Positions 35,895 through 44,041 of a DNA stretch of 64,000 nt are shown here, piece by piece. The notes under the pieces were generated by a model, which was not told where the DNA came from, ran no database searches, and worked only from the letters and a program-made list of their open reading frames with translations. Source of the stretch: Paracrocinitomix mangrovi (GTDB lineage Bacteria; Bacteroidota; Bacteroidia; Flavobacteriales_D; Crocinitomicaceae); assembly GCF_019740355.2 (NCBI RefSeq), contig NZ_CP091819.1, positions 4,216,001 to 4,280,000 of the forward strand, given 5' to 3'. The translations under genes were made by a program, and so were the position numbers. Numbering within the stretch: the stretch's first letter is position 1; each line of letters starts with the position of its first letter.

Positions 35895-37730
35895 TTATCC
35901 ATCTATTTCAATAACTTCCAATTGTCTGGTATTACGCATTAATCTTACCCAGATGATACGACCATCAGATGTTTTAACAAAGTCGTTTCCGTCTCTGTTG
36001 ATTCCGCTATCAGGCATTTTGCAAGACTTTTCTCTTTCGTTTACATAATACGAGTTTAAATCTTCAGCCATAGTTTCACGCATAGATTTCTCATTAACAT
36101 ACATGTACTTTTCTTCTATGCTATTAACCAATCCTACATTGCTGTATTTAATTTCATTGTAAACCAAAAGTAATCGGTCTCCAACAACGGCAATTTTACC
36201 ATTGGCTTCTTCAATGTACTTGGTTTTTGTCATCTGGGTGACTTCCACATCTTCCCCTTCTAAACTGCATTTAACTAGAAAAATATCGTTCATTCCTCTA
36301 TTGGCTGATCTTGGATTGGGATCATGATTAGTACGTGCGTTTTCTTCAGTTTCTAAGGCGATATATAAGCTACCATTCCAAACTATTGGGTCAGAAATAT
36401 GGCTGTCTGCTGTGTAATTGTCACCTAGTATTCCTTTAAACGGAACCAACACCTCATGCCAAAATGAAGTAGTGTCAGTAGAGTCTTTATGGATCGTTAA
36501 ATTCACTTTAGACAATGATAAACCTCTTGGGTCGTTATCACCAATGCTGAACAAATAAGCATCATCCTTATGTCTTACAGACTTCATTGCAAAACAATGG
36601 CTGACGTGAAATAAGTCCTTTTTTCCTTTTTTCAAAAATCCGGTTGTAACAGAAAAAGTCTTGTAAGCTCCCTCCTGAACGAGGTTAGAAATTCCAAATC
36701 TCTTTTCAGATGTTGCATATACAATTCCTATAGAATCTGCTATTTCAAGACAAGCGCCGTCTCTTGAATAATAGTCATAAGTTTGACTTCCCGGAAATTT
36801 TGTATTGTCCTTTTTAAAGAATGATTGCGTATAAACTAAATCTCCGTTTGCCTTGTGTTTAGTCAGATACAAACTAGGGTAGATGTCATATCTCATCATA
36901 TTATAGTCATCTGATGATAATGCAAAAAATCCATTCTTTGTAGTGACAATATCATGAATCAACCTATCATAATGGTAATGGTTTTTCATTTTCATTTCCT
37001 TGTCAAGATGAATTATTTCTGAACCATCTGCATGCGCATAAGCAATCAAAACTTCATCATCCTTAGTAATCGCTACTACAGGATTGTCAAAGTCATTAGA
37101 AAGGGCAAATGGAAGTCTTACAATATGATGTTTGATGTGATCAGCAATTTCACCTTTTTGCTCAAACATTCCATGAGGTCTTAATTTAGGAACATTCCAT
37201 TCAACAGTTTCTAACATACTCACTAAAGTGTCTTGTGCTGCTAAAAACTCTTTAACCGGAAAAGCAGATTTAATAGAAGCCATAAACTGAGTAGTTTCAT
37301 CTATTTTATAGATAAGTGTAAGCTTTCGTAATCCTTGATTGTACTCAATTCTGAATTTCTGCATTTTCATATCAAGTACTTTATTTTCTAAACTCTCAAA
37401 GTTCTCAATTTTATAATGCTTGAATTCTTTTTTTCTAGCACTTCCGGGCTTATATTCATTTTCTAACCATTCCCAGATATCAGCTTTAGATGTTTCTCTA
37501 AACTCGTAAAGCGCATTGTTATATTTAAAAGTATAATTAAACACATAGGCTGTACTGTCAGCTCTTAGTCTGGTAAAAGAATACGTACTGAAACCATCAA
37601 GTGAAATAGTAGTTTTATTTCCGGATGCAACAATGTCTGGAACTTCTAACGAAATGGTATTGAGTTCAATACGTTTTGCATGTGAAAAAGTAATCGTTAA
37701 AACCGCTAAAAAGCTCAGTAGTAATTTCAT
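35895..37730 (-). CDS. Exported protein of unknown function, possible beta-propeller
   Basis: A 611-residue protein with signal peptide MKLLLSFLAVLTITFSHA. No domain is recognised with confidence. Residues about 200-560 alternate strand-rich blocks with polar turns (VVAITKDDEVLIAYAHADG, PIVWNGSLYIALETEEN, KIAVVGDRLLLVYNEIK, DGRIIWVRLMRN), which suggests a beta-propeller. There is no T9SS sorting domain and no lipobox, so it is likely periplasmic or membrane-associated. It is convergent with menB with 25 bp between the stops. Confidence 0.75.
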   Translation of the reverse strand: MKLLLSFLAVLTITFSHAKRIELNTISLEVPDIVASGNKTTISLDGFSTYSFTRLRADSTAYVFNYTFKYNNALYEFRETSKADIWEWLENEYKPGSARKKEFKHYKIENFESLENKVLDMKMQKFRIEYNQGLRKLTLIYKIDETTQFMASIKSAFPVKEFLAAQDTLVSMLETVEWNVPKLRPHGMFEQKGEIADHIKHHIVRLPFALSNDFDNPVVAITKDDEVLIAYAHADGSEIIHLDKEMKMKNHYHYDRLIHDIVTTKNGFFALSSDDYNMMRYDIYPSLYLTKHKANGDLVYTQSFFKKDNTKFPGSQTYDYYSRDGACLEIADSIGIVYATSEKRFGISNLVQEGAYKTFSVTTGFLKKGKKDLFHVSHCFAMKSVRHKDDAYLFSIGDNDPRGLSLSKVNLTIHKDSTDTTSFWHEVLVPFKGILGDNYTADSHISDPIVWNGSLYIALETEENARTNHDPNPRSANRGMNDIFLVKCSLEGEDVEVTQMTKTKYIEEANGKIAVVGDRLLLVYNEIKYSNVGLVNSIEEKYMYVNEKSMRETMAEDLNSYYVNEREKSCKMPDSGINRDGNDFVKTSDGRIIWVRLMRNTRQLEVIEIDG

Positions 37731-37817
37731 TCAGGTATAATTGGTAAGGACTTATAAAGATATTATTTCAACTGATTTTTTGGGGCAAGTTGAAGGATAT
37801 TCTTTGAACAAAATAAA

Positions 37818-37841
37818 AAAAGACAGATTTCTCTGTCTTTT
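37818..37841 (-). terminator. Terminator downstream of tRNA-Leu
   Basis: A 10-bp stem AAAAGACAGA / TCTGTCTTTT with a 4-nt loop, followed by Ts on the minus strand, and A-rich on the other strand, so probably bidirectional. Confidence 0.8.
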
Positions 37842-37891
37842 AAAGTGCCCAGAGCGGGACATCAAGATTTATAAAAGTGCCCAGAGCGGGA
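37842..37891 (-). repeat. Direct repeat of the tRNA-Leu 3' end
   Basis: AAAGTGCCCAGAGCGGGA occurs at 37842-37859 and again at 37874-37891, offset 32 bp. The second copy is the acceptor and T-arm end of tRNA-Leu plus its flank; the first lies between the tRNA and its terminator. Confidence 0.9.
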
Positions 37892-37961
37892 GTCGAACCC
37901 GCACGCCCTAACGGACACATGGCCCTCAACCATGCCTGTCTACCAATTCCAGCACCTGGGC
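37878..37961 (-). tRNA. tRNA-Leu (anticodon GAG)
   Basis: The minus strand folds as a class II tRNA. The acceptor GCCCAGG pairs with TCTGGGC (one G-T), the D arm is ATTGGTAGAC-like, the anticodon stem-loop is CATGG-TTGAGGG-CCATG with anticodon GAG, a long variable arm follows, then the T arm GCGGG-TTCGACT-CCCGC. The discriminator is A, as leucyl-tRNA synthetase requires. CCA is not encoded. It sits 8 bp downstream of the T tract of a terminator-like hairpin. Confidence 0.93.
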
Positions 37962-37976
37962 AGTGCTCAAAAAAAA

Positions 37977-37995
37977 GTCCCCAAATATTGGGGAC
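37977..37995 (-). terminator. Hairpin with T tract directly before tRNA-Leu
   Basis: GTCCCCAA (37977-37984) pairs with TTGGGGAC (37988-37995) in a tight stem, and eight Ts follow on the minus strand. It may end the lipoprotein transcript or, given a possible promoter just upstream, form the leader of the tRNA transcript. Confidence 0.75.
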
Positions 37996-37997
37996 CG

Positions 37998-38005
37998 CAA
38001 ATATA
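37998..38005 (-). promoter_or_regulatory. Possible -7 element for tRNA-Leu
   Basis: On the minus strand TATATTTG (38005-37998) fits TAnnTTTG and is identical to the -7 element of the tRNA-Lys promoter; no clear -33 TTG is seen. Initiation would be at about 37991, at the base of the hairpin. Confidence 0.35.
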
Positions 38006-38032
38006 AAATATTGTACTAATAATTTTAAACTA

Positions 38033-38473
38033 TTAAGGATATCCTAATTCAACTTCGGCGCAATCTCCTCCAGGAATTGTAACAAATCCTTCGTAAAGAG
38101 TAACAAAGTTGTCACCTTTTACTCTCCATTTATACTTCCATTCATTATTACCGGTAAATGATTGAGGAATGGTCATTACTCCAACACCTCCACAATCACC
38201 GGCTACAGAAGCAAATGATACAGTTGCTGTTGAATCTACTATATCTCCACCAACCTCAAATCTTAAAATTGAGTGGCCAAGTGAATTCAACGAATCAGAC
38301 ACTTGAGGATTACACCAAAAGAAAACATTTCCGGTGTAAGCACAAGAGAAGTCTTCTGATTTGGCATCCGGATTATAATTGTCTGCTTCTGGATTTGTGC
38401 AGCCATTTTTATTACAGCTTTGAAACATTATCAATGCTCCAAACACACTTAAATAGAAAAGTGATTTTTTCAT
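38033..38473 (-). CDS. Small lipoprotein with thrombospondin-type Ca/Cys motif
   Basis: A 146-residue lipoprotein: MKKSLFYLSVFGALIMFQSC gives Cys20. Next comes GCTNPEADNYNPDAKSEDFSC, the Bacteroidota-common CT(D/N)P.A.NY.PDA....SC motif that precedes many surface domains (here broken into parts for clarity). The C-terminal 90 residues are strand-rich with a Cys pair and no known domain. It is probably attached to the outer membrane. Function is unknown. A terminator hairpin follows its stop codon by about 40 bp. Confidence 0.8.
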   Translation of the reverse strand: MKKSLFYLSVFGALIMFQSCNKNGCTNPEADNYNPDAKSEDFSCAYTGNVFFWCNPQVSDSLNSLGHSILRFEVGGDIVDSTATVSFASVAGDCGGVGVMTIPQSFTGNNEWKYKWRVKGDNFVTLYEGFVTIPGGDCAEVELGYP

Positions 38474-38539
38474 AACGTCCGAAAAATACGAATTAAATTC
38501 AAGATTTTAAAACGGAAAGTATAAGGTTAATTCAAAAAA

Positions 38540-38565
38540 AAACGGAAACCCTTAAGTTTCCGTTT
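38540..38565 (-). terminator. Terminator after tRNA-Lys
   Basis: AAACGGAAAC (38540-38549) pairs perfectly with GTTTCCGTTT (38556-38565), loop of 6, followed by a T run on the minus strand. Confidence 0.88.
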
Positions 38566-38569
38566 CTTG

Positions 38570-38642
38570 TGATCTGGCTGGGGCTCGAACCCAGGACCCT
38601 CTCCTTAAAAGGGAGATGCTCTACCGACTGAGCTACCAGATC
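38570..38642 (-). tRNA. tRNA-Lys (anticodon UUU)
   Basis: The minus strand gives a standard 73-nt tRNA: acceptor GATCTGG / CCAGATC, D arm GCTCAGTCGGTAGAGC, anticodon stem-loop TCTCC-CTTTTAA-GGAGA with TTT, T arm CTGGG-TTCGAGC-CCCAG and discriminator A. CCA is not encoded. Confidence 0.96.
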
Positions 38643-38699
38643 TACCCTGCGAGGGACGAATCCCTAATTTTGAGAGGATATTTCCTCCGTTTGCGGGTG

Positions 38700-38730
38700 C
38701 AAATATATAGGCTTTATTTAAATCCACAAA
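38700..38730 (-). promoter_or_regulatory. Sigma-A promoter of tRNA-Lys
   Basis: On the minus strand TTTG (38730-38727), 19 nt, TATATTTG (38707-38700), a full match to the Bacteroidota consensus. The leader of about 50 nt before the tRNA holds two short hairpins (GAGGA/TCCTC at 38674-38687 and AGGGA/TCCCT at 38652-38665). Confidence 0.75.
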
Positions 38731-38791
38731 CAAATCCAATAAATTTTATTTCGAATAATTCTTAAACGCCAAAAACTCAGTAGCTTTGAGC

Positions 38792-39307
38792 ATGCAATTT
38801 TTTTTAATTGGTTTCATGGGTTCGGGTAAAACTAACGCCGGAAAAACTTTAGCTGAGGGTTTAAATCTTCCTTTTGTGGATAGTGATGAAGCTATTGAAG
38901 CCAATGAAAAGATGTCAATAAGTGAGATTTTTGCTAAAAAAGGAGAAGCCTATTTTAGGAAAGTTGAATCCGATTGGTTGAAAAATCTGGATGATTCCCC
39001 CGGAGTTTATGCTTTGGGAGGAGGAACACCATGCTCCGAGCAGAATATCAATCTCATTCTTGAAAAAGGCTTACCCATCTATTTATGGGTAAATGAAAAA
39101 GATTTAGCCTCAAGATTGACCCAACAAAAAAATCAAAGACCATTGATTCAAAACTTTAAAAATGAATTAGAACTGGCAAATTATATTTCTAATACATTAC
39201 GAAGTAGATCTCCATACTATTTAAAGTCAAAAGTGATTATTAATAACAGCAATGACAAGAATGTAGTTCAAGAAAGACTGGTCGACTTCTTATCTTCTGT
39301 ATCTTAA
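38792..39307 (+). CDS. aroK: Shikimate kinase
   Basis: A 171-residue kinase that phosphorylates shikimate at O3 using ATP, in chorismate synthesis. The Walker A is GFMGSGKT at residues 7-14, followed by DSDEAIE (shikimate-binding Asp), the RKVESDW (Arg) segment, ALGGGTP, and RLTQQKNQRPL in the lid. ATG 38792 is chosen over TTG 38786 because the protein then starts MQFFLIGFMGSGKT, the usual spacing. The gene overlaps the convergent minus-strand gene by 18 bp at its 3' end. Confidence 0.94.
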   Translation: MQFFLIGFMGSGKTNAGKTLAEGLNLPFVDSDEAIEANEKMSISEIFAKKGEAYFRKVESDWLKNLDDSPGVYALGGGTPCSEQNINLILEKGLPIYLWVNEKDLASRLTQQKNQRPLIQNFKNELELANYISNTLRSRSPYYLKSKVIINNSNDKNVVQERLVDFLSSVS

Positions 39308-39865
39308 TTTGGCTTGAGTTTCAGCACTGATTTTTGGATTGAAAGTTGTAAACTTTTTGTCCAACTTCTCTGCCATTTCCTCAGCAAATTGAACGGCCTC
39401 TTTTTGCGATTTGCAAATCTTTAATAAAAACCTTTTTCTGTGATCAAAGGTCATTAAATAGACTTCATTTTTACTGGCATCTAAATGTGTAGTAACAGAC
39501 CCTGTGAGGTCAGAAGTTACTTTAGTTTTACCCAATTTAAGAATACAGATATCAGAAAAAGCCGCCATTGGAATCCATTTTCCGGATTTTATAAATAAAA
39601 ATCGTTTGTGATATTCTCTCACGTAGTGAGTTTCTAAAGAAATGTCAACTCCGTGTCTAGAGGTTAAAACAAAAATTCCTCCTATTAAAAACAAAGGGCC
39701 TAAAACTAATCCCTGAGGTTCAAAACTAAGAGTGGCAACTAAACCCATTAAGGCTAATGCACCAGCTAAAAGTTGTAATCTTGGGCTAAATGATGCACCA
39801 TTTTCAATCTCTATATCGGAATGATGGTTCTTTATTCCGTCGCTATCAAGTAATTCCTGATTCAT
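39290..39865 (-). CDS. Membrane protein of unknown function
   Basis: A 191-residue protein with two predicted membrane helices in the middle (about residues 30-70: LLAGALALMGLVATLSF and GLVLGPLFLIGGIFVLTS) and a C-terminal cytoplasmic or periplasmic domain of about 115 residues (KWIPMAAFSDICILKLG..., SQKEAVQFAEEMAEKL) that resembles small PH-like membrane domains. No enzyme motif. It follows the next gene with overlapping stop/start (TAATG-type), so the two form an operon. Confidence 0.75.
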   Translation of the reverse strand: MNQELLDSDGIKNHHSDIEIENGASFSPRLQLLAGALALMGLVATLSFEPQGLVLGPLFLIGGIFVLTSRHGVDISLETHYVREYHKRFLFIKSGKWIPMAAFSDICILKLGKTKVTSDLTGSVTTHLDASKNEVYLMTFDHRKRFLLKICKSQKEAVQFAEEMAEKLDKKFTTFNPKISAETQAKLRYRR

Positions 39866-40572
39866 TATTCACATTCGCAGCTTACACTTAAAGTTTGTAC
39901 ATCTGCAATTCTAGTTCTACTTTCTCCTAAAATGTACAATACTTTTAATTGAAGACCATTTAATTCTCCTTCCATTATGTAATGAGGACTTGGTTGTAAT
40001 CTTGGTTGTGATTCTTCAGCATTGTAGTTTGCATTGTGATGAAATGTCAAAATAGACTCTTCTGTAATATTTAAACAATCTAATTGACATTTTGCCTCAT
40101 CTAAAATCCTGAATTCTTGTAATTCCAGATTTTTAATTACTTCTATTTGAGGAAGTGCAACTACATTTTTATGTTCATTAGATAAGGTAGTGCTGCAGTT
40201 AGTTTGATTATACTCAATACCAATTACTTCTGTGAATTCAGTGTTTAAGGCATATCTGATTACTAAATCTTCGTTGTTTTTGATTCCCTCAATGTGATAT
40301 TCTTTAGGCTCAACTTTAGTGTCACTTTTGCCAAACTTTACATCTCCATCATCATTCAAAAATCTATACACATCTTCATTGTTTACTCCCTGGCAATCCA
40401 TAATTGCCAACACGCTATCGCCTACAACAATTTCTTTTTCGGCTAACATATTTTTAACCCTGTTTTCAGGAAGCCATGAACAGGCTCTGTTTCCAAAGAA
40501 AAAGAACATCAATACCAATCCTAAACCAAATCCGATCAGATAGTATTTTAAACGCGTTTTGAATTTCGACAT
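39865..40572 (-). CDS. Membrane-anchored protein of unknown function
   Basis: A 235-residue protein (start ATG 40572; the longer frame uses TTG 40581). One N-terminal helix (LKYYLIGFGLGLVLMFFFF) is followed by NRACSWLPENRVKNML and an exported domain containing several Cys, including CQLDC and the terminal CEC. The N-terminal pattern FGN(R)(A)CSWLPENRVK recurs in Flavobacteriia proteins of unknown function; I cannot name a biochemical role. Its stop codon overlaps the start of the next gene. It is divergent from hisS with about 100 bp between. Confidence 0.7.
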   Translation of the reverse strand: MSKFKTRLKYYLIGFGLGLVLMFFFFGNRACSWLPENRVKNMLAEKEIVVGDSVLAIMDCQGVNNEDVYRFLNDDGDVKFGKSDTKVEPKEYHIEGIKNNEDLVIRYALNTEFTEVIGIEYNQTNCSTTLSNEHKNVVALPQIEVIKNLELQEFRILDEAKCQLDCLNITEESILTFHHNANYNAEESQPRLQPSPHYIMEGELNGLQLKVLYILGESRTRIADVQTLSVSCECE

Positions 40573-40673
40573 TAAATGCAATTTGTTTGCAAAGCTAACT
40601 ATTTTGTCGTTTCATCATTTTACTCTACTTAAGCCGACTAAAAAAATTAAATTTGTGCCTCCAAATTTTAGTT

Positions 40674-42008
40674 ATGAGTAACAAACCATCAGTTGTAAAA
40701 GGAACAAGAGATTTTTTGCCGGATGTAATGGCCAAGAGAAATTACATCTTTGATACAATTAAATCATCATTTGTAAAATATGGTTTCTTGCCAATTGAAA
40801 CTCCTGCAATGGAGACTACTCAAACTTTGATGGGTAAATACGGTGAAGAAGGGGATAGGCTTATTTTTAAAATTATGCCAAGAGGAGATAAATTGAAACA
40901 GGATAAAGACATTTCTAAATTGGCAGAAGAAGCCTTGCGTTATGACCTAACTGTTCCTTTTGCCCGATTTGTAGTGCAAAACCAAAATGAGATTACATTC
41001 CCTTTTAAACGTTATCAGATTCAACCTGTTTGGAGAGCGGATAAACCGCAAAAAGGTAGGTACCGTGAATTTTACCAATGTGATGCTGATGTAGTTGGAA
41101 GTGATTCATTGGTATATGAAATTGAATTAGTACAGATTTTTGATGAGGTGTTATCTAATCTAGGGATTCCTGATTTTTCAATCAAAATCAATAACCGTAA
41201 AATCTTAAGTGGAATTGCTGGAGTTTGTGGAGAAGAAGAGAACATCATTCCTATTACAATTGCCATAGATAAATTGGACAAAATAGGCAAAGACGGTGTG
41301 ATTAAAGAATTGGAGCAAAGAGGGATTTCATCCAATGCAATAGAGAAAATAGATCCTTTGTTTGCACTGAGTGGAAGCAATGAAGAAAAGCTCAAGCAAA
41401 TGGCCGATTTTCTTTCTGATTCTGAAATAGGAACAAAGGGAGTAGAGGAACTTTCTTATGTAATTGAAGAAGTAAATGCACTTGGTCTAAGTAAAGCCAA
41501 ATTAGAGTTTGAAGTTACCTTGGCTAGAGGACTAAATTATTACACTGGAGCCATCTTTGAAGTAACGGCCAATAACGTAAAAATTGGAAGTATTTGTGGA
41601 GGTGGAAGATATGATGATCTTACTTCTCTTTTTGGTTTAAAAGGAGTTTCAGGAGTTGGAATATCCTTTGGAGCAGACAGGATTTATGATGTGATGAACG
41701 AATTGGATTTGTTTCCTAAATCAGCTTTGGTAGGAACCAAAGTAATGTTTGTGAATTTTGGAGAAGCGGAGCAAAAACAGTGTATGAAATATGCTAAAGA
41801 ATTACGTGATCAGGGAATTCCTTGTGAAGTTTATCCTTCAGCTGCAAAAATGAAAAAGCAAATGAAATATGCAGATGACAGAAAGATTCCTTTTGTAGTA
41901 ATGATTGGTTCAGAAGAATTAAAGAACGGTACAATCACCTATAAAAATATGGAATCAGGAACACAGGAAACTGCCAATTTCATTCAATTAGTGTCAGAAT
42001 TAAAGTAA
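40674..42008 (+). CDS. hisS: Histidyl-tRNA synthetase
   Basis: A 444-residue class II synthetase that charges tRNA-His. Motifs seen: KGTRDFLPD at the start, a motif-2 region RYQIQPVWRADKPQKGRYREFYQCDAD, the His-specific LARGLNYYTG, and GGGRYDDL with GVGISFGADRI (motif 3). The C-terminal anticodon-binding domain follows from about residue 350. ATG 40674 gives the usual N-terminus; the upstream in-frame codon at 40653 is not ribosome-bound. Downstream, hutH starts 6 bp after the stop. A TAAATTTG element at 40648-40655 may be its promoter. Confidence 0.97.
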   Translation: MSNKPSVVKGTRDFLPDVMAKRNYIFDTIKSSFVKYGFLPIETPAMETTQTLMGKYGEEGDRLIFKIMPRGDKLKQDKDISKLAEEALRYDLTVPFARFVVQNQNEITFPFKRYQIQPVWRADKPQKGRYREFYQCDADVVGSDSLVYEIELVQIFDEVLSNLGIPDFSIKINNRKILSGIAGVCGEEENIIPITIAIDKLDKIGKDGVIKELEQRGISSNAIEKIDPLFALSGSNEEKLKQMADFLSDSEIGTKGVEELSYVIEEVNALGLSKAKLEFEVTLARGLNYYTGAIFEVTANNVKIGSICGGGRYDDLTSLFGLKGVSGVGISFGADRIYDVMNELDLFPKSALVGTKVMFVNFGEAEQKQCMKYAKELRDQGIPCEVYPSAAKMKKQMKYADDRKIPFVVMIGSEELKNGTITYKNMESGTQETANFIQLVSELK

Positions 42009-42014
42009 ACCTTC

Positions 42015-43493
42015 ATGGTACATCAAATAAATGCCGAACACTTGTCAATTGACAAAGTAAAAGAGATTATCGATCAAAAGCAACGTCTAAAATTGTCGGA
42101 TGATGCTAAACAAAGAATTTTAAAATGCCGTCAATATTTGGATGACAAATTAGCCAATGGTGACGAAGTGTTTTATGGAATCAACACAGGATTTGGTTCG
42201 CTTTGCAATACTGTAATTTCAAAAGATGATTTGAGTCAATTGCAAGAGAATTTAGTGAAATCTCATGCTTGTGGTATAGGAGAAGAAGTTCCTAGAAACA
42301 TTGTCAAATTGATGATGTTACTTAAAATTCAAGGTTTGTCTTATGGTCATTCAGGGATCAGTTTAGAAGTAGTTGAAAGATTGATCAATAGCTACAATGA
42401 AGATATTGTTCCGGTTGTATATCAGCAAGGGTCATTAGGTGCTTCAGGAGATTTAGCTCCTTTGGCTCACATGTCATTAATGTTGATTGGAGAAGGGGAA
42501 GTGGATGTAAACGGCAAACGAATGAGAACATCAGATATGTTTAATCTGATGCAATGGAAACCACTTACATTAAGATCTAAGGAAGGATTAGCCTTGTTGA
42601 ATGGTACTCAGTTTATGAGTGCTTATGGAGTTTGGAGTTTGATTCAAGCTAAAAAATTGTCTAAAGCTGCGGATAAAGTAGCTGCTATTAGTCTTGAAGC
42701 TTATGATTGCAGACTAAACCCATTCAATGCAAACGTCAATGAAATCCGTAATCAGCAAGGACAAATTGAAACGGCCCAAGTTTTTAGAGAGCTCTTGAAA
42801 GGAAGTGAGATCATTGCACAAGCTAAAGCACACGTACAGGATCCTTATTCATTCAGATGTATCCCGCAAGTTCACGGAGCGTCTAAGGATACAATTGCTT
42901 ATGCAACAGAAATATTTGAAAGGGAAATTAATGCTGTAACTGATAATCCAACCATCTTCCCGGATACTGATGAAATTATCTCTGCTGGAAACTTTCATGG
43001 TCAGCCTTTAGCGTTGACTTTAGACTATATGGGAATCGCTTTGGCAGAATTAGGAAATATTTCAGAAAGAAGGGTTTATCAATTAATCAGTGGTCAAAGA
43101 GGCTTACCTGCGTTTTTGGTGGCTAATCCTGGAATCAATTCGGGATTTATGATTCCACAATATGCGGCTGCATCTGTAGTGAGTCAAAATAAGCAATTGG
43201 CAACACCTGCTTCTGTAGATTCAATTGAATCTTCAAATGGACAAGAAGATCATGTAAGTATGGGAGCAAATGCGGCAACTAAATTGTACAGAATTGTAGA
43301 GAATTTAAAGAAAATATTGGCCATTGAATTGTTCAATGGTTCACAGGCAATTGAGTTTAGAAGACCGTTAAAATCATCTGCAGTTTTAGAAGAGATGATA
43401 GCCGATTATCGCAAAAAAGTTCCGTTTGTAAAAGAAGACAAGTATATGCATCCTGAAATAGGAAAATCAATTAAATTTATTGAAAATCTATAA
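42015..43493 (+). CDS. hutH: Histidine ammonia-lyase
   Basis: A 492-residue aromatic-amino-acid lyase with the MIO prosthetic group formed from Ala143-Ser144-Gly145 in GSLGASGDLAPLAHM. Other family segments: YGINTGFGSLCN, GLALLNGTQFMSAY, QDPYSFRC.PQVHG, SAGNFHGQPLAL and SSNGQEDHVSMGANAA. It converts His to urocanate, the first step of histidine catabolism; the tail and active-site context fit histidine more than Tyr/Phe lyases. It is 6 bp downstream of hisS and 3 bp upstream of a membrane protein gene. HutU, hutI and hutG are not nearby. Confidence 0.93.
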   Translation: MVHQINAEHLSIDKVKEIIDQKQRLKLSDDAKQRILKCRQYLDDKLANGDEVFYGINTGFGSLCNTVISKDDLSQLQENLVKSHACGIGEEVPRNIVKLMMLLKIQGLSYGHSGISLEVVERLINSYNEDIVPVVYQQGSLGASGDLAPLAHMSLMLIGEGEVDVNGKRMRTSDMFNLMQWKPLTLRSKEGLALLNGTQFMSAYGVWSLIQAKKLSKAADKVAAISLEAYDCRLNPFNANVNEIRNQQGQIETAQVFRELLKGSEIIAQAKAHVQDPYSFRCIPQVHGASKDTIAYATEIFEREINAVTDNPTIFPDTDEIISAGNFHGQPLALTLDYMGIALAELGNISERRVYQLISGQRGLPAFLVANPGINSGFMIPQYAAASVVSQNKQLATPASVDSIESSNGQEDHVSMGANAATKLYRIVENLKKILAIELFNGSQAIEFRRPLKSSAVLEEMIADYRKKVPFVKEDKYMHPEIGKSIKFIENL

Positions 43494-43496
43494 GTT

Positions 43497-44003
43497 ATGG
43501 ACCAGGATTTATATGACGAGTCATTAAGCGTAAAAGAAAAAAGAGGTACTGCTCTATTAGTGTATGCAATACTTTCATGGGTGTGGATTGGAATTATGTT
43601 ATTAATCCAATTGCCAAATATGTTTGGTGGAAAAATGAGTGCTGAAGAATTCAATGAGTATAAGTACACAGCATTAAAACCCATTAATGAAGATACACCT
43701 GAGGTGTTTATCAATATTATAAAACAATCAATTGAAATGGCTGAAATTCAGAATGAAAATTTCTGGATGATTAGTTTAGTATCTCTTTTACATTTAGTAA
43801 TTGGTTTTCTGGCTGTTTTTATGATGTTCAAATTAAAGAAAAACGGTTACTACCTATATATTTTATACACTTTAGTTCCAATTATCTTAACACTGTTAAT
43901 GTATCCAATGAATACTTTAAGCCTTTTTGCTATAATTTGGAATGCAGTAATTGGAGGTGTGTTTGTGCTGCTATATGGTCTTCAATTGAAGAGAATGAGT
44001 TGA
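43497..44003 (+). CDS. Four-helix membrane protein of unknown function
   Basis: A 168-residue integral membrane protein. Predicted helices cover about residues 18-40, 78-103, 108-130 and 136-162; a polar loop lies between the first two. No conserved domain is recognised. It starts 3 bp after hutH and is probably in the same transcript. A transport role linked to histidine would be a guess. Confidence 0.7.
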   Translation: MDQDLYDESLSVKEKRGTALLVYAILSWVWIGIMLLIQLPNMFGGKMSAEEFNEYKYTALKPINEDTPEVFINIIKQSIEMAEIQNENFWMISLVSLLHLVIGFLAVFMMFKLKKNGYYLYILYTLVPIILTLLMYPMNTLSLFAIIWNAVIGGVFVLLYGLQLKRMS

Positions 44004-44041
44004 TACCAACTTTCTCACCAAATTCAGCGTTAAAATTATAA

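Noticed and set aside
37842-37891. tRNA-Leu 3' repeat as attachment sites of a resident integrative element
   Set aside because: The copies are only 32 bp apart with no integrase or cargo between or beside them; kept only as a repeat and possible scar.
42015-43493. Tyrosine or phenylalanine ammonia-lyase
   Set aside because: MIO motif is shared by all, but length and segments match bacterial HutH; without the selectivity residues aligned I keep histidine.
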